This document shows, one piece after another, positions 1-8,421 of a DNA stretch of 64,000 bases (its first letter is position 1; each line of letters begins with the position of its first letter). The notes beneath the pieces were generated by a model. It saw only the letters and a list, made by a program, of their open reading frames with translations, searched no databases and was not told the origin of the DNA. Source of the DNA: Amycolatopsis sp. A133 (lineage in GTDB: Bacteria; Actinomycetota; Actinomycetes; Mycobacteriales; Pseudonocardiaceae); NCBI RefSeq assembly GCF_031082405.1, contig NZ_JAVHJU010000007.1, positions 310,001 through 374,000 on the forward strand, read 5' to 3'. A program made the translations under genes and the position numbers.

Positions 1-449
1 CCAAGGTCGAGGGTGAAGCCAGGTTCACCCCAAAGAGGGCGAAGAACGTGGTCGCGGTGGCCAAGGTGCTCGGCCCGGCGGTGATCCCGGTGGTGGCGCC
101 GTTGGCGGTGCGCGCGGCGGGCGTCGCCCGGGAGGCGTACGACCGCTACCAGGCGCGCAAGCTGGGTGTCTCGGTCGAGCGCCTGAGCGAGTACACCGGT
201 CGCGGCGCGGCCCTGCACGCCCGGATGGCGGGCTTGGCCGAGGGCTGCCGCGACCTGCAGAAGTCGGAGAAGGCCTCGAAGGCGGACACGGAGTTCGCGA
301 AGGACGCACTGGGAACGCTGGAGCAGCTGTCGGCGACGGTCCGGGCCGCGGAGCGGATGCCGGCGGCGCGCCGGAAGTCGGCGCACCGGGCGGTGGCCGG
401 GGAACTGGAACGGCTGGAGGGCCAGCTGCTGCACCGGCTGGGAATCTGA
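1..449 (+). CDS. DUF6474-like hypothetical protein, 5' end cut by window edge
   Basis: The reading frame is open from the first bases of the window, with codons from position 3, so the true start lies outside. The visible part has a hydrophobic, Ala/Val/Pro-rich stretch (roughly the codons at 50-120), then a charged helical region rich in Arg, Glu and Ala up to the stop at 447-449. A GTG at 48 could be taken for a start, but the preceding in-frame residues ending RFTPKRAKN look like part of the same protein. It resembles a small Pseudonocardiaceae family (DUF6474) of unknown function, recalled from memory rather than searched. It is followed by a strong hairpin shared with the convergent transporter operon. 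Confidence 0.6.
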   Translation, partial: KVEGEARFTPKRAKNVVAVAKVLGPAVIPVVAPLAVRAAGVAREAYDRYQARKLGVSVERLSEYTGRGAALHARMAGLAEGCRDLQKSEKASKADTEFAKDALGTLEQLSATVRAAERMPAARRKSAHRAVAGELERLEGQLLHRLGI

Positions 450-460
450 CTCCCGTCGGT

Positions 461-502
461 CGTGAGTGGTAAAGCGGGTTAGAACCCGCTTTACCACTCA
501 CG
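461..502. terminator. Perfect 20-bp hairpin, bidirectional terminator; repeat family copy 1
   Basis: The arms at 461-480 and 483-502 are exact reverse complements with a 2-nt AG loop. The hairpin sits between two convergent genes, so it can end both transcripts. Near-identical hairpins occur at 22345-22390 and 36436-36481, so this is a dispersed element. This copy carries AAAGC where the others have AAGGC, with the compensating change in the other arm. Confidence 0.8.
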
Positions 503-507
503 AGCGG

Positions 508-1467
508 CTACTGCACGAAGCCCTTCTTGACCATCCAGTCGTGGGCCACCTTGCCCGCGTCCTTGCCGTCGACGTCGACCTGCTTGCAGAGCTCGATCAT
601 CTGCTCGTTGTCGATCGCCGCGCTCACCTTCTCCAGGGGGCCGCGGACCTCCGGGTGCTGCTTCAGCCACTCCGTGCGCAGCGTGGCCACCGCGTTGTAC
701 TGGGGGAACGCTTTCTTGTCGTCCTCCAGCACCCGCAGGTTCAACCCGGAGATCCGGCCGTCCGTGGTGAACACCTCACCGACCGGGCAGGTTCCGCTCG
801 CCACCGCCGAATAGATCGTGCCGATGCCGAAGTTCTTCACCGTCGGGTTCTGGAAGCCGTACGCCTTGACCGCGGCCGGGAAGCCGTCCTGGCGGCTGGT
901 GAACTCCGTCTCCAGGCAGAACACCGCCTGGTCCGGCTTCTGCTTGATGAACGCCGCCAGGTCGGACGTCGTCTTCAGGTTGTTCTTGGCGCCGTACTCC
1001 TCGGTCACCGCGAACGCGTACTGGTCGTTCAGCGGCGAATAGTTGAGCCAGGTGACGCCGAACTTCTCCTCGTCCGCCTTGGCCGTCGCCTCGTACTGGG
1101 CCTGCTCGCCGCCCGGGACCGGGAGCTCGTTGCCCTGGTAGTTGATCCAGCCCGTTCCGGTGTACTCCCACGTCACGTCCGTCTGCCCGGACAGCAGCGC
1201 CTGGCGCGAGGAATTCGACCCCTTGATGTCCGACAGGTCGACGACGTCCGCGCCCGCGGCCGTCAGCGCCATCTCGGACATGTACGCCAGGATGATGTTC
1301 TCGGTGAAGTCCTTCGACCCCACCGTCACCTTCAGGCCCTGCAGGGCCGGGATCGGCTGGATCGAACCGGGCCGGATGTCGTACGGCACCGCCTGGTTCA
1401 CCGTCAGCCCGCACGAGGAAAGCGTCGCGCCCAGCACGGCCACGACGAACAGCCGCCGGAGTTTCAT
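508..1467 (-). CDS. Osmoprotectant ABC transporter substrate-binding lipoprotein
   Basis: This is the extracytoplasmic binding protein of a glycine betaine/choline-type (OpuBC/ProX) importer. The 319-residue product begins MKLRRLFVVAVLG, followed by a lipobox ending in Cys19 (LSSC), which marks a lipid-anchored protein. The mature part opens with VTVGSKDFTEN, the typical start of the OpuAC/QAT domain, and fills the family length. The ATG at 1465-1467 is favoured because its ATGA overlaps the stop of the upstream permease. It is the last gene of a four-gene operon read on the minus strand and ends at the hairpin at 461-502. The exact substrate (betaine, choline or carnitine) cannot be read from the sequence. 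Confidence 0.88.
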   Translation of the reverse strand: MKLRRLFVVAVLGATLSSCGLTVNQAVPYDIRPGSIQPIPALQGLKVTVGSKDFTENIILAYMSEMALTAAGADVVDLSDIKGSNSSRQALLSGQTDVTWEYTGTGWINYQGNELPVPGGEQAQYEATAKADEEKFGVTWLNYSPLNDQYAFAVTEEYGAKNNLKTTSDLAAFIKQKPDQAVFCLETEFTSRQDGFPAAVKAYGFQNPTVKNFGIGTIYSAVASGTCPVGEVFTTDGRISGLNLRVLEDDKKAFPQYNAVATLRTEWLKQHPEVRGPLEKVSAAIDNEQMIELCKQVDVDGKDAGKVAHDWMVKKGFVQ

Positions 1468-2246
1468 CGCAGGCCCTTCGGTCCGAAGTACTGTTCGGCG
1501 ACCGCGCCCAGCCAGTCCACCAGCAGCGCCAGTGCGACGGCCAGCACCGAGCCGGTGACCAGCACCGACGTCAGGTTGAGCTTGTAGCCGGTGTCGATGA
1601 GCAGCCCGAAGCCGCCGGCGTTGACGAACATGCCGAACGTCGCCGTGCCGACCGCCAGCACCAGCGACGTGCGCAGGCCCGCCAGGATCAAGGGCACCGC
1701 CAGCGGGAGCTCGACGCGCCAGAGCACCGCGCCCGCCGACATCCCGATGCCGCGGCCCGCGTCGATCAGCGCCGGGTCCACCTGCTGGATGCCGACCATC
1801 GTGTTGCGCAGCACCGGCAGCAGCGAATAGAACGCCAGCGGCAGCGCCGCCACCCAGATGCCGCCGGTCGCGCCGGTGACGATGAACCACAGCACCAGCA
1901 CACCCAGCGCGGGCGCGGCCTGCCCGATGTTCGCGATCGCCAGGAACACGGGAGCCAGGAAGCGCGCCCACGGCCTCGTCACGATCACCCCGAGCGGCAC
2001 CGCGACCAGCACGACGATCGCCGTCACCACGAGCGTCATCAGCAGGTGGTCCCACAACGCTGTCCACAGCGTCGACGCGTTGAGCGTCTCCTTCTCCGTC
2101 GCGTTCAGGCCGCTGGAGAACACCGAGACGAGCGTCACCGCGACGATCACGAGCACCACGACGGGCTGGGCGAACAGCCGGACGCGTTCCGCGCGTTTGG
2201 AGCCGGATTCGGTGCTGAACCCGGTGTCGACGGCGGCCGTCGTCAT
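1464..2246 (-). CDS. Osmoprotectant ABC transporter permease (second permease)
   Basis: This is an inner-membrane channel subunit of the OpuB/ProW permease family. The 260-residue protein has a charged N-terminus, a first membrane segment near residues 28-45, and the MetI-like core with several hydrophobic helices. The coupling loop is visible as the PALIDAGRGIGMSAGAVLWRVELP region. It overlaps the ATPase gene by 4 bp upstream and the binding protein gene by 4 bp downstream, so all are likely translated together. Two permease genes flanking one ATPase is the usual design of this family. Confidence 0.88.
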   Translation of the reverse strand: MTTAAVDTGFSTESGSKRAERVRLFAQPVVVLVIVAVTLVSVFSSGLNATEKETLNASTLWTALWDHLLMTLVVTAIVVLVAVPLGVIVTRPWARFLAPVFLAIANIGQAAPALGVLVLWFIVTGATGGIWVAALPLAFYSLLPVLRNTMVGIQQVDPALIDAGRGIGMSAGAVLWRVELPLAVPLILAGLRTSLVLAVGTATFGMFVNAGGFGLLIDTGYKLNLTSVLVTGSVLAVALALLVDWLGAVAEQYFGPKGLR

Positions 2247-3415
2247 GCGGACACCTCTTCACCGTTCGTGTGCTCGTCGCGCAGCTGCTGGATGGTCGCG
2301 ATCACGGTGTCCAGCTGGATGGTGCCCGCGTACTCGCCGCGCGCGCCGGTGACCGGCACCGACCCGCCCTCGGCGAGCATCGCCTCGAGCGCGTCCTGGA
2401 GCGTCGACTGCAGGCTGACGACGTCGCGCAGCGGCTTGCCGAGGTTGGCCAGCGAAGTCGCCGACGTGAGTTCGCGGGCGTGCACCCACCGCGTCGGACG
2501 GCGGCGCGCGTCCAGCACGAGCGCGAAGTGCCGGCGCGACTCGTCGAGCTTCTCCCGCACCGACGCGGGATTTTCGTCGACGGTCACGGTGAGCGCGTCC
2601 TGCTGGAGCTCGACGTCCCGGACGCGCAGCAACGTCAGCTGCTTCAGCGACGCGCCCGCGCCCACGAAGCCCGCGACCGTGTCGTCCGCCGGGTTCGCCA
2701 GGATCGCTTCGGGCGTGTCGTACTGCAGGATCGCCGACTGGTTGCCGAGCACCGCGATCTTGTCGCCCAGCTTCACGGCTTCGTCGAAGTCGTGCGTGAC
2801 GAACACGATGGTCTTCTTCAGCTCGCTCTGCAGCCGCAGCAGCTCGTCCTGCAGGTTGCCGCGGGTGATCGGGTCGACCGCGCCGAACGGCTCGTCCATC
2901 AGCAGCACCGGCGGGTCCGCCGCGAGCGCCCGCGCCACGCCGACGCGCTGCTGCTGCCCGCCGGAGAGCTGGCGCGGGAAGCGGTCGCGGAAGTCGGCCG
3001 GGTCGAGCCCGACCAGGTCCATCATCTCCTCGACCCGGTCGTTCACCTTCTGCTTGTCCCAGCCGAGCAGGCCCGGCACCACCGCGATGTTCTGCGCGAC
3101 GGTGAAGTGCGGGAACAGCCCGGCCTGCTGGATGGCGTAGCCGATCCGGCGGCGCAGCGTGTCGACGTCGAGCTTCAGCGCGTCGTCGCCGCCGATGGTG
3201 ATGCGGCCGGACGTCGGCTCGATCAGCCGGTTGATCATCCGCATGGTGGTGGTCTTGCCGCAGCCCGACGGGCCGACAAAAACGACGATCTTGCCGGCGG
3301 GCACGACCATCGAGAAGTCGTCGACGGCGGGCTCGCGGGTGCCGGGGTACCGCTTGGTCACGTGCTCCAGCTCGATCTCGACGCCGGAGACTTCCTCGTT
3401 CTCAGCCACGGACAC
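2243..3415 (-). CDS. Osmoprotectant ABC transporter ATP-binding protein with C-terminal CBS domains
   Basis: This 390-residue ATPase powers the importer. Walker A is GPSGCGKTT at residues 48-56, the signature LSGGQQQR lies near 150 and Walker B LLMDEPFGA near 170, followed by the H-loop VTHDFDEA. The last 120 or so residues form a CBS-domain pair, which in OpuA-type importers senses ionic strength or nucleotides; a sensor role here is inferred. The GTG at 3413-3415 overlaps the upstream permease by 14 bp, and a second GTG six bases downstream is an equally possible start. It is the second gene of the operon. Confidence 0.9.
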   Translation of the reverse strand: MSVAENEEVSGVEIELEHVTKRYPGTREPAVDDFSMVVPAGKIVVFVGPSGCGKTTTMRMINRLIEPTSGRITIGGDDALKLDVDTLRRRIGYAIQQAGLFPHFTVAQNIAVVPGLLGWDKQKVNDRVEEMMDLVGLDPADFRDRFPRQLSGGQQQRVGVARALAADPPVLLMDEPFGAVDPITRGNLQDELLRLQSELKKTIVFVTHDFDEAVKLGDKIAVLGNQSAILQYDTPEAILANPADDTVAGFVGAGASLKQLTLLRVRDVELQQDALTVTVDENPASVREKLDESRRHFALVLDARRRPTRWVHARELTSATSLANLGKPLRDVVSLQSTLQDALEAMLAEGGSVPVTGARGEYAGTIQLDTVIATIQQLRDEHTNGEEVSA

Positions 3416-4049
3416 CCCTCGAGATGGTGAAGCGTTTGATCAGGACGTAGACGCCGTCGAGGAGCAGGGCGAGGATGACGACCCCGACCGTGCCGGCGAC
3501 GGCTTGGTTGAGGGAGTTCGTGCTCCCCGCGTTCGTGAGGCCGGAAAAGACTTCGGCGCCGAAGCCGGGCCCCTTCGCGTAGGCGGCGATCACCGCGATG
3601 CCCATCAGCATCTGCGTCGCGACGCGCATGCCGGTGAGGATCGCCGGCCACGCCAGCCGCAGCTCGACGCGGGTGAGCACGCCGAAGCGGCTCATCCCGA
3701 TGCCGCGCGCGGCGTCCGTGACCGCCGGATCGACGCCGTCGAGACCCACGATGGTGTTCCGGACGATCGGCAGCAGGCCGTAGAGCACGAGCGCGATCAC
3801 GGCCGTCGTCGGACCGAGCCCCGAGAGCGGGATCAGCAGGCCCAGGAGGGCGAACGACGGGACCGTCAGGATCGTGCTGGCCAGCGCCGTGGCCACGGCC
3901 GAACCGATCGGGCTGCGGTAGACCGCAACCCCGATCAGCACGCCGAGGACCGCCGCGAGGATCGTGCACTGCACCACCATGCTGGTGTGCAGGTAGGCCT
4001 CCAGCCATAGCTTGCTCGCCCGGTCGGCGATGTAGTCGAAGAGGTTCAT
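3402..4049 (-). CDS. Osmoprotectant ABC transporter permease (first gene of operon)
   Basis: A 215-residue MetI-like permease starts MNLFDYIADRASKLWLEAYLH and has about five membrane segments. Its coupling loop, around PAVTDAARGIGMSRFGVLTRVEL, closely parallels that of the permease at 1464-2246, so the two probably form the channel as a heterodimer. It is the first gene of the operon, with 240 bases of non-coding sequence upstream. That upstream stretch (4050-4290) contains no clear operator; hyperosmotic induction would be expected from the family but no specific site is visible. Confidence 0.87.
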   Translation of the reverse strand: MNLFDYIADRASKLWLEAYLHTSMVVQCTILAAVLGVLIGVAVYRSPIGSAVATALASTILTVPSFALLGLLIPLSGLGPTTAVIALVLYGLLPIVRNTIVGLDGVDPAVTDAARGIGMSRFGVLTRVELRLAWPAILTGMRVATQMLMGIAVIAAYAKGPGFGAEVFSGLTNAGSTNSLNQAVAGTVGVVILALLLDGVYVLIKRFTISRGVRG

Positions 4050-4290
4050 CCGTGTTCGCTCTCCCGCCCTTCGTACAGGCCTTCACCCAAACGGGCTAGT
4101 TCCTGACCAGCGGCTCAGTACCCAGGGCCCGACCCGCCCAAACCCCCGTCTCCGGCCCACCGTGGCCTACCCGGCCGGGATCGGCAACAAATCGCCTGAA
4201 CCACGGCGTGGCGTGGGACGTGAACTCGGTGTGTGCTCAGTTCACGGGATCACACGTTCGCGGCGGAGCGGGTCCCTTAGGCTGCTCTTC

Positions 4291-4836
4291 GTGAGCGATC
4301 CGGCACGGCGTCCCGCAGTGCTCGGCGCTACCCGCGGAGTATTACTTGCCGTGAGCGCCGGCGCACTTTCCGTCACCGCGCACCGGCTCGCCGACGGCGG
4401 GCTGCCGGATCCGGCGATGACGCTGCTGCTCACCGGCCTGTTCGGCTGGACCGCGGCCGCGCTCGCCCGCAAGGCGCGCGGACCGGTCGCCACGATCGTC
4501 CTGCTGGGTGCCGCCCAGCTGGTGATGCACCTGCTGCTCACCACGCTCGCCGGCCACCACGACATGTACACGATGCCCGGCCGCACCGGGCTCGGCATGA
4601 TCGCCGCGCACACCATCGCGACCGTGCTCACCGCGCTCCTGCTCGCCCGCGCGGATTCGATGCTCCTCACGGTGCTGGCCGTGCTGCGCGCGATCCTGCC
4701 GCGGCTGCTCACACCGCTGCCGGTGCCGTCCGCGGCGCCCGCGCTCGTCCCGGCCCGCGTGAGCGGTCCGGACCACCTCGTCGGCGTCGACCTGCGCCGG
4801 ATCCGCGGGCGGCGCGGCCCGCCCGTTCACTCCTGA
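4291..4836 (+). CDS. Integral membrane protein of copper cluster, unknown function
   Basis: The 181-residue protein has four or five hydrophobic segments and a loop reading LAGHHDMYTMPG, followed by a helix carrying another His. His/Met pairs of this kind could bind copper, but that is inference. The open frame extends upstream to 4162, but the region before 4291 reads as low-quality Arg/Pro-rich coding. The GTG at 4291 is preceded by TAGGCT seven bases earlier, which would suit a -10 box for a leaderless transcript. It precedes YcnI, CopC and CopD genes on the same strand with a 73-bp gap, so it likely belongs to the same process. I do not recognise a named family. Confidence 0.6.
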   Translation: MSDPARRPAVLGATRGVLLAVSAGALSVTAHRLADGGLPDPAMTLLLTGLFGWTAAALARKARGPVATIVLLGAAQLVMHLLLTTLAGHHDMYTMPGRTGLGMIAAHTIATVLTALLLARADSMLLTVLAVLRAILPRLLTPLPVPSAAPALVPARVSGPDHLVGVDLRRIRGRRGPPVHS

Positions 4837-4909
4837 ACCCCAGCTCGTCCCCGCACCGGCGAACCCCCGGGTTCGCCGTCCCCTTCTTGAGTTCATCAGG
4901 AGTGAACCC

Positions 4910-5674
4910 ATGTCCCAGCACGTCTTCAAGCGCGCCGGTTTCCTGGCCGCCACCGTCGGTGCCGCCGGTCTCCTCGGCGCGGGCCTCGCGTCCGCGCACG
5001 TCACGGCCAACGTCTACGGCCCGCAGCCCACGAAGGGCGGGTACGCGGCCGTCGTCTTCCGCGTGCCGAGCGAGGAGAAGGACCCCGTCACCACCACGAA
5101 GGTCGCCGTCGACTTCAAGGCGGACTACGGCATCGGCTCGGTGCGGACCAAGCCGGTGCCCGGCTGGACCGCCCAGGTGACCAAGTCCAAGCTGCCCACG
5201 CCGATCACCAAGGACAACGGCACGCAGATCACCGAAGCCGTCACCGCGGTGACCTGGACCGCGCAGCCGGGCAGCGAGCTCAAGGCCGTCGACTACCAGG
5301 AGTTCTCGGTCAGCTTCGGGCCCCTGCCGACCAATGTGGACCAGGTCGAGTTCCCGGCCCACCAGACCTACAGCGACGGCAAGGTCGTCGACTGGAACCA
5401 GCCGACCCCGGCGGGCGGCGAGGAGCCGGAGCACCCGGCCCCGGTCGTCAAGCTGGCCGAGAAGGCCAAGGACGGCGACGCGCACGGCAGCATGGCGAAC
5501 ACGGCGTCGACCAACGGCGAGCAGGCCACCGCGACCGCAGCGAACACGTCGGACAGCACGGCCCGCTGGCTCGGCGGGGCCGGCCTGCTCGTCGGCGCCA
5601 TCGGCCTCGGCGTCGGGGCCGGCGCGACCATCCGGGCCCGCAAGGCCACGGCCAAGTCGGGAGGCAACAGCTAG
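4910..5674 (+). CDS. YcnI family (DUF1775) copper-binding protein
   Basis: This 254-residue exported protein has a signal peptide ending LASAHV, so the mature protein begins with His, as in YcnI where the N-terminal His coordinates copper. The DUF1775 domain covers about residues 28-170, including VTANVYGP and the NGTQITEAVTAVTWTA strands. A low-complexity Ala/Thr linker follows, then a C-terminal transmembrane helix near 225-245 and a short basic tail. It is followed directly by the CopC-like gene (stop and ATG adjoin), a pairing seen in many Gram-positive copper clusters. It acts on the outer face of the membrane. Confidence 0.88.
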   Translation: MSQHVFKRAGFLAATVGAAGLLGAGLASAHVTANVYGPQPTKGGYAAVVFRVPSEEKDPVTTTKVAVDFKADYGIGSVRTKPVPGWTAQVTKSKLPTPITKDNGTQITEAVTAVTWTAQPGSELKAVDYQEFSVSFGPLPTNVDQVEFPAHQTYSDGKVVDWNQPTPAGGEEPEHPAPVVKLAEKAKDGDAHGSMANTASTNGEQATATAANTSDSTARWLGGAGLLVGAIGLGVGAGATIRARKATAKSGGNS

Positions 5675-6223
5675 ATGCGCAAGGCGCTCGTCGCGCTGGC
5701 GTTGACCGGGGTGGCCGTGCTCGGCACGGCCACCCCGGCGCTGGCGCACAACGTGCTGATCTCTTCGGACCCGGCGAACGGCTCGTCCGTCGCCACCGGC
5801 CCGGCGAAGATCAGCCTGACCTTCGACCAGTACGTGCAGGGCGCGGACGTCAACCAGATCGCGGTGACCGGGCCCGGCGGCGGCCAGTGGGCCGAAGGAC
5901 CGATCACCGTGGTGAACAACGTCCTCACCGCGCCCCTGCGGCCGCTCGGACCGGCCGGCAAGTACACCCTCGGCTACCGGGTGCTGTCCGCGGACGGCCA
6001 CCCGGTGACCGGTGAGCTCACCTTCACCCTGACCACCGCGGGCACCGGCACGCCGGCGACCGTCGACGCCGCCAGGTCGCCGGGCGGGGCCGCGCAGGCA
6101 GCTCCCCAGTCGTCGTCCACCGGCGTGCCGATCTGGGTCTGGATCGCCGGCGCGGTCGTGCTGCTGGCGATCGGGCTGACCGTCGCGCTGCGCTCCGGCG
6201 GCAAGATCGAAGAGAAGAACTGA
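5675..6223 (+). CDS. CopC-domain copper resistance protein, membrane anchored
   Basis: The 182-residue protein has a signal peptide ending PALAHN, so mature His1 is kept; CopC uses this His in its Cu(II) site. The CopC beta-sandwich runs to about residue 125 and includes the YRVLSADGHPVTGE motif, whose Asp and His are the other usual Cu(II) ligands. A linker and a C-terminal transmembrane helix (about 150-172) anchor it, ending in a basic tail. Its stop overlaps the start of the CopD-like gene by one base (TGATG), which indicates coupled translation. Confidence 0.9.
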   Translation: MRKALVALALTGVAVLGTATPALAHNVLISSDPANGSSVATGPAKISLTFDQYVQGADVNQIAVTGPGGGQWAEGPITVVNNVLTAPLRPLGPAGKYTLGYRVLSADGHPVTGELTFTLTTAGTGTPATVDAARSPGGAAQAAPQSSSTGVPIWVWIAGAVVLLAIGLTVALRSGGKIEEKN

Positions 6224-7251
6224 TGACCCAGGCCGAGACCACCGCGAAACCCCGCTATTCGACGCTGCTCTGCGTCGTGACGGCGGGCTTGCTCGGCGCC
6301 CTGATCGGCGTCGCGCTCATGTCCACCACCCCGGTGCCCGGTGTCGTGGAACCCAGCGCGGTGGTCTCGGCCGGGATCCCGGTCGTCCGGGTCCTGCTCG
6401 ACCTCGCCGCGGTCACCACGATCGGGCTCGCGCTGCTGTCCGTGCTCGTCGGCTACGACCGGCCGAAGCTGACCGAGCCGGTGATGCGGCTGGCCCGCCC
6501 GGCCGGCGTCGCGGCCGCGCTCGTCTGGGCCACGGCCGCGGTCGTCGCGCTGATCCTGCAGACCGCGGAGTACAAGCCGGGCTCGTCGACGCTCTCGCCG
6601 TCCGACATCGGCCGGTACATCGCCGACGTCGGCGCGGGCAAGGCGCTCGTGATCGTCGCCGTGCTCGCCCTCGTCCACGCCGGGATCGGCGCGCTGGCGC
6701 TGCGCTTCGGCGAGAAGGTGCCCGCCGAGGTCCGCGTCGGGCTCGGTCTGTTCGCGCTGCTGCCGCTCCCGGTCACCGGGCACGCGTCGAACTGGAACTA
6801 CCACGACTACACGATGATCTCGATGGAGCTGCACGTGATGAGCGCCGTCGCCTGGACCGGCGGCCTCGGCGCGATGACCGTGCTCCTCGTGGCGAACCGG
6901 ACGCTGCTGGCGCACGCGCTGCCGCGGTTCTCGAAGCTCGCGACGCTCTGCCTGGTCATCTCCGCGGCGACCGGGCTGTTCAACGGGCTGATCGAGGTCT
7001 CGCTCAACCCCACCATCGGGTTCTGGACGGCGATCTTCACAACGCCGTACGGGCAGCTGCTCATCCTGAAGACCGGGTGCACCGGCGTCATCGCGCTGCT
7101 CGGCGCGAACGTGCGCTGGCGGCTGATGCCGCGGATCGCCCGGCACGACCGCACGGCGCTCGCCGCGTGGGCCACGCTCGAGCTGACCGTCATGGGACTG
7201 GCTTTCGGGTTCGCCGTCGTGCTGACACGGGCGCCGGTCGTCGCCTCCTGA
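6223..7251 (+). CDS. CopD family copper transport membrane protein
   Basis: A 342-residue polytopic protein with about eight hydrophobic segments. The CopD-like region includes VTGHASNWNYHDYTMISMELHV and the AVAWTGGLGAM segment, with His residues placed as in CopD/PcoD. CopD is thought to move copper across the membrane together with CopC, and the one-base overlap with the copC-like gene supports joint function. It is the last gene of the cluster; the 210 bases downstream hold only a weak inverted repeat at 7430-7446. Confidence 0.86.
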   Translation: MTQAETTAKPRYSTLLCVVTAGLLGALIGVALMSTTPVPGVVEPSAVVSAGIPVVRVLLDLAAVTTIGLALLSVLVGYDRPKLTEPVMRLARPAGVAAALVWATAAVVALILQTAEYKPGSSTLSPSDIGRYIADVGAGKALVIVAVLALVHAGIGALALRFGEKVPAEVRVGLGLFALLPLPVTGHASNWNYHDYTMISMELHVMSAVAWTGGLGAMTVLLVANRTLLAHALPRFSKLATLCLVISAATGLFNGLIEVSLNPTIGFWTAIFTTPYGQLLILKTGCTGVIALLGANVRWRLMPRIARHDRTALAAWATLELTVMGLAFGFAVVLTRAPVVAS

Positions 7252-7429
7252 CGTCGTCCCCGCAGGTAGCACCCGCTCCAACGTCACCGCGAGTAGCTGC
7301 AACTTGCGCATTGGGATGACTGGTGATCCATTGGGGGTGACCCGTCGGGCTGAACTTTCTACCCAGAGCGGACCGCCTTTTGGATGCGACGAACGGTCAT
7401 TTGCAATCGGCGAATGCACGTGCAAGTTG

Positions 7430-7446
7430 TGGTGTCGATCACACCA
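7430..7446. other. Short inverted repeat between convergent genes
   Basis: TGGTGT and ACACCA are separated by five bases, between the copD-like gene and the convergent phosphotransferase-like gene. It could be a weak hairpin terminator or a protein site. The rest of 7252-7461 shows no gene. Confidence 0.35.
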
Positions 7447-7461
7447 AGTGACAGATCACGA

Positions 7462-8421
7462 TCAACGGTAACGCGTCCACCGAGTGTCGGTCCGGCCGTT
7501 GCGGAGGTCGTCCAGCCGCCGGTGCAGCTCCGGCCGCACCTGGGGCCGGCTGCGCAGGATCGGGAGCACGCTGGTCGTCAGTTTCAGCTCGCGGATGCCG
7601 CGGAGCACGGCGAAGCCGGGCCACGACGTGACGTCGAAGCCGTACGCTGCGGCGAACGTCCGGTAGCGCACCGGCGGATCGCCGAACCGCTCGCGGCCGA
7701 CCGCCAGCGGTGTCAGGTCCCATTCCGGCGGGCCGACGCACGACGAATCGAAGTCGCAGAGCACCGGGCCGTCCGGGCCGGGGATGACGTTGCCGGGGTA
7801 GGCGTCGCCGTGGACGAGGCCCCTGGGCAGCGGAAACTCCAGTCCCGCCAGAGCGGCTTCGAGCTCGGCGCAACGGTCGAGCAGGAATTCCCGGTCGGCG
7901 TCGCCGAGCTCCTCGGCGTCGGACACCCTGGCCCGCACCGCGGCGAACGGCGCCCACTCGGCGAGGCCGGGCGGCGGGGGAAGGGCGTGCACCTGGCGCA
8001 GCAGCCGGGCCAGGTCGATCGACGTCGCCGGGCGGCCGATGCTCGGCACCTGGTGCCACACGGTCACCAGGTGCCCGCCGACCTCCAGGGGCTGCTCGAC
8101 GTCGCCGAAGAGCCGGATCGCGGGGACGCCGTGGGCTTCGAAGTGCCGGGCTACGCGCACGACGGTGCCGACGCGGTGCCGCAGCTGCGTCGAGCCGACG
8201 ATCCGCACCACAAAAGGCGCCGTGACCAGCGCGTACACCGCGTTGTTGGTGAACCGCAGCAGCCGCGCGCCCGCCGGGTCGAGCCCCAGCAGCGCGCAGG
8301 TCCCGGCCAGCACGCCGCGCAGTTTTTCCGAGGTGAACCGGCCGGACAAGGCGGTCCCGGTGCTCCCAGCCTCCCCGGCGTTATGCGGCGTAGAAAGCGT
8401 GGAGGCGGTCGGCGAGGTCAC
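7462..8421 (-). CDS. Aminoglycoside phosphotransferase-like (APH) family protein
   Basis: This 319-residue protein has the kinase-like APH fold. The catalytic loop is HGDAYPGN (about residues 205-212), with the Asp base and the metal-binding Asn, and the DFG-like motif is CDFDSS about twenty residues later. The substrate cannot be read from the sequence; family members phosphorylate small molecules, and many genomic copies are not resistance genes. The GTG start at 8421 lies 41 bp inside the end of the upstream HTH-TPR gene. A later GTG at 8313 would remove the conserved RFTSEKLRG segment, so the earlier start is preferred. The overlap suggests co-transcription. Confidence 0.75.
   Translation of the reverse strand: MTSPTASTLSTPHNAGEAGSTGTALSGRFTSEKLRGVLAGTCALLGLDPAGARLLRFTNNAVYALVTAPFVVRIVGSTQLRHRVGTVVRVARHFEAHGVPAIRLFGDVEQPLEVGGHLVTVWHQVPSIGRPATSIDLARLLRQVHALPPPPGLAEWAPFAAVRARVSDAEELGDADREFLLDRCAELEAALAGLEFPLPRGLVHGDAYPGNVIPGPDGPVLCDFDSSCVGPPEWDLTPLAVGRERFGDPPVRYRTFAAAYGFDVTSWPGFAVLRGIRELKLTTSVLPILRSRPQVRPELHRRLDDLRNGRTDTRWTRYR

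Noticed and set aside
508..2262. Single long reading frame joining binding protein and permease
   Set aside because: The frame upstream of 1467 is a shadow of the permease; the lipoprotein signal at 1467 marks the true start.
4162..4290. Upstream extension of the copper-cluster membrane protein
   Set aside because: The added residues are Arg/Pro-rich with no signal or domain, while GTG 4291 is followed by the hydrophobic protein.
7462..8421. APH-like gene as an antibiotic resistance gene
   Set aside because: The catalytic motifs place it in the broad APH superfamily, but nothing in sequence or context indicates aminoglycosides.
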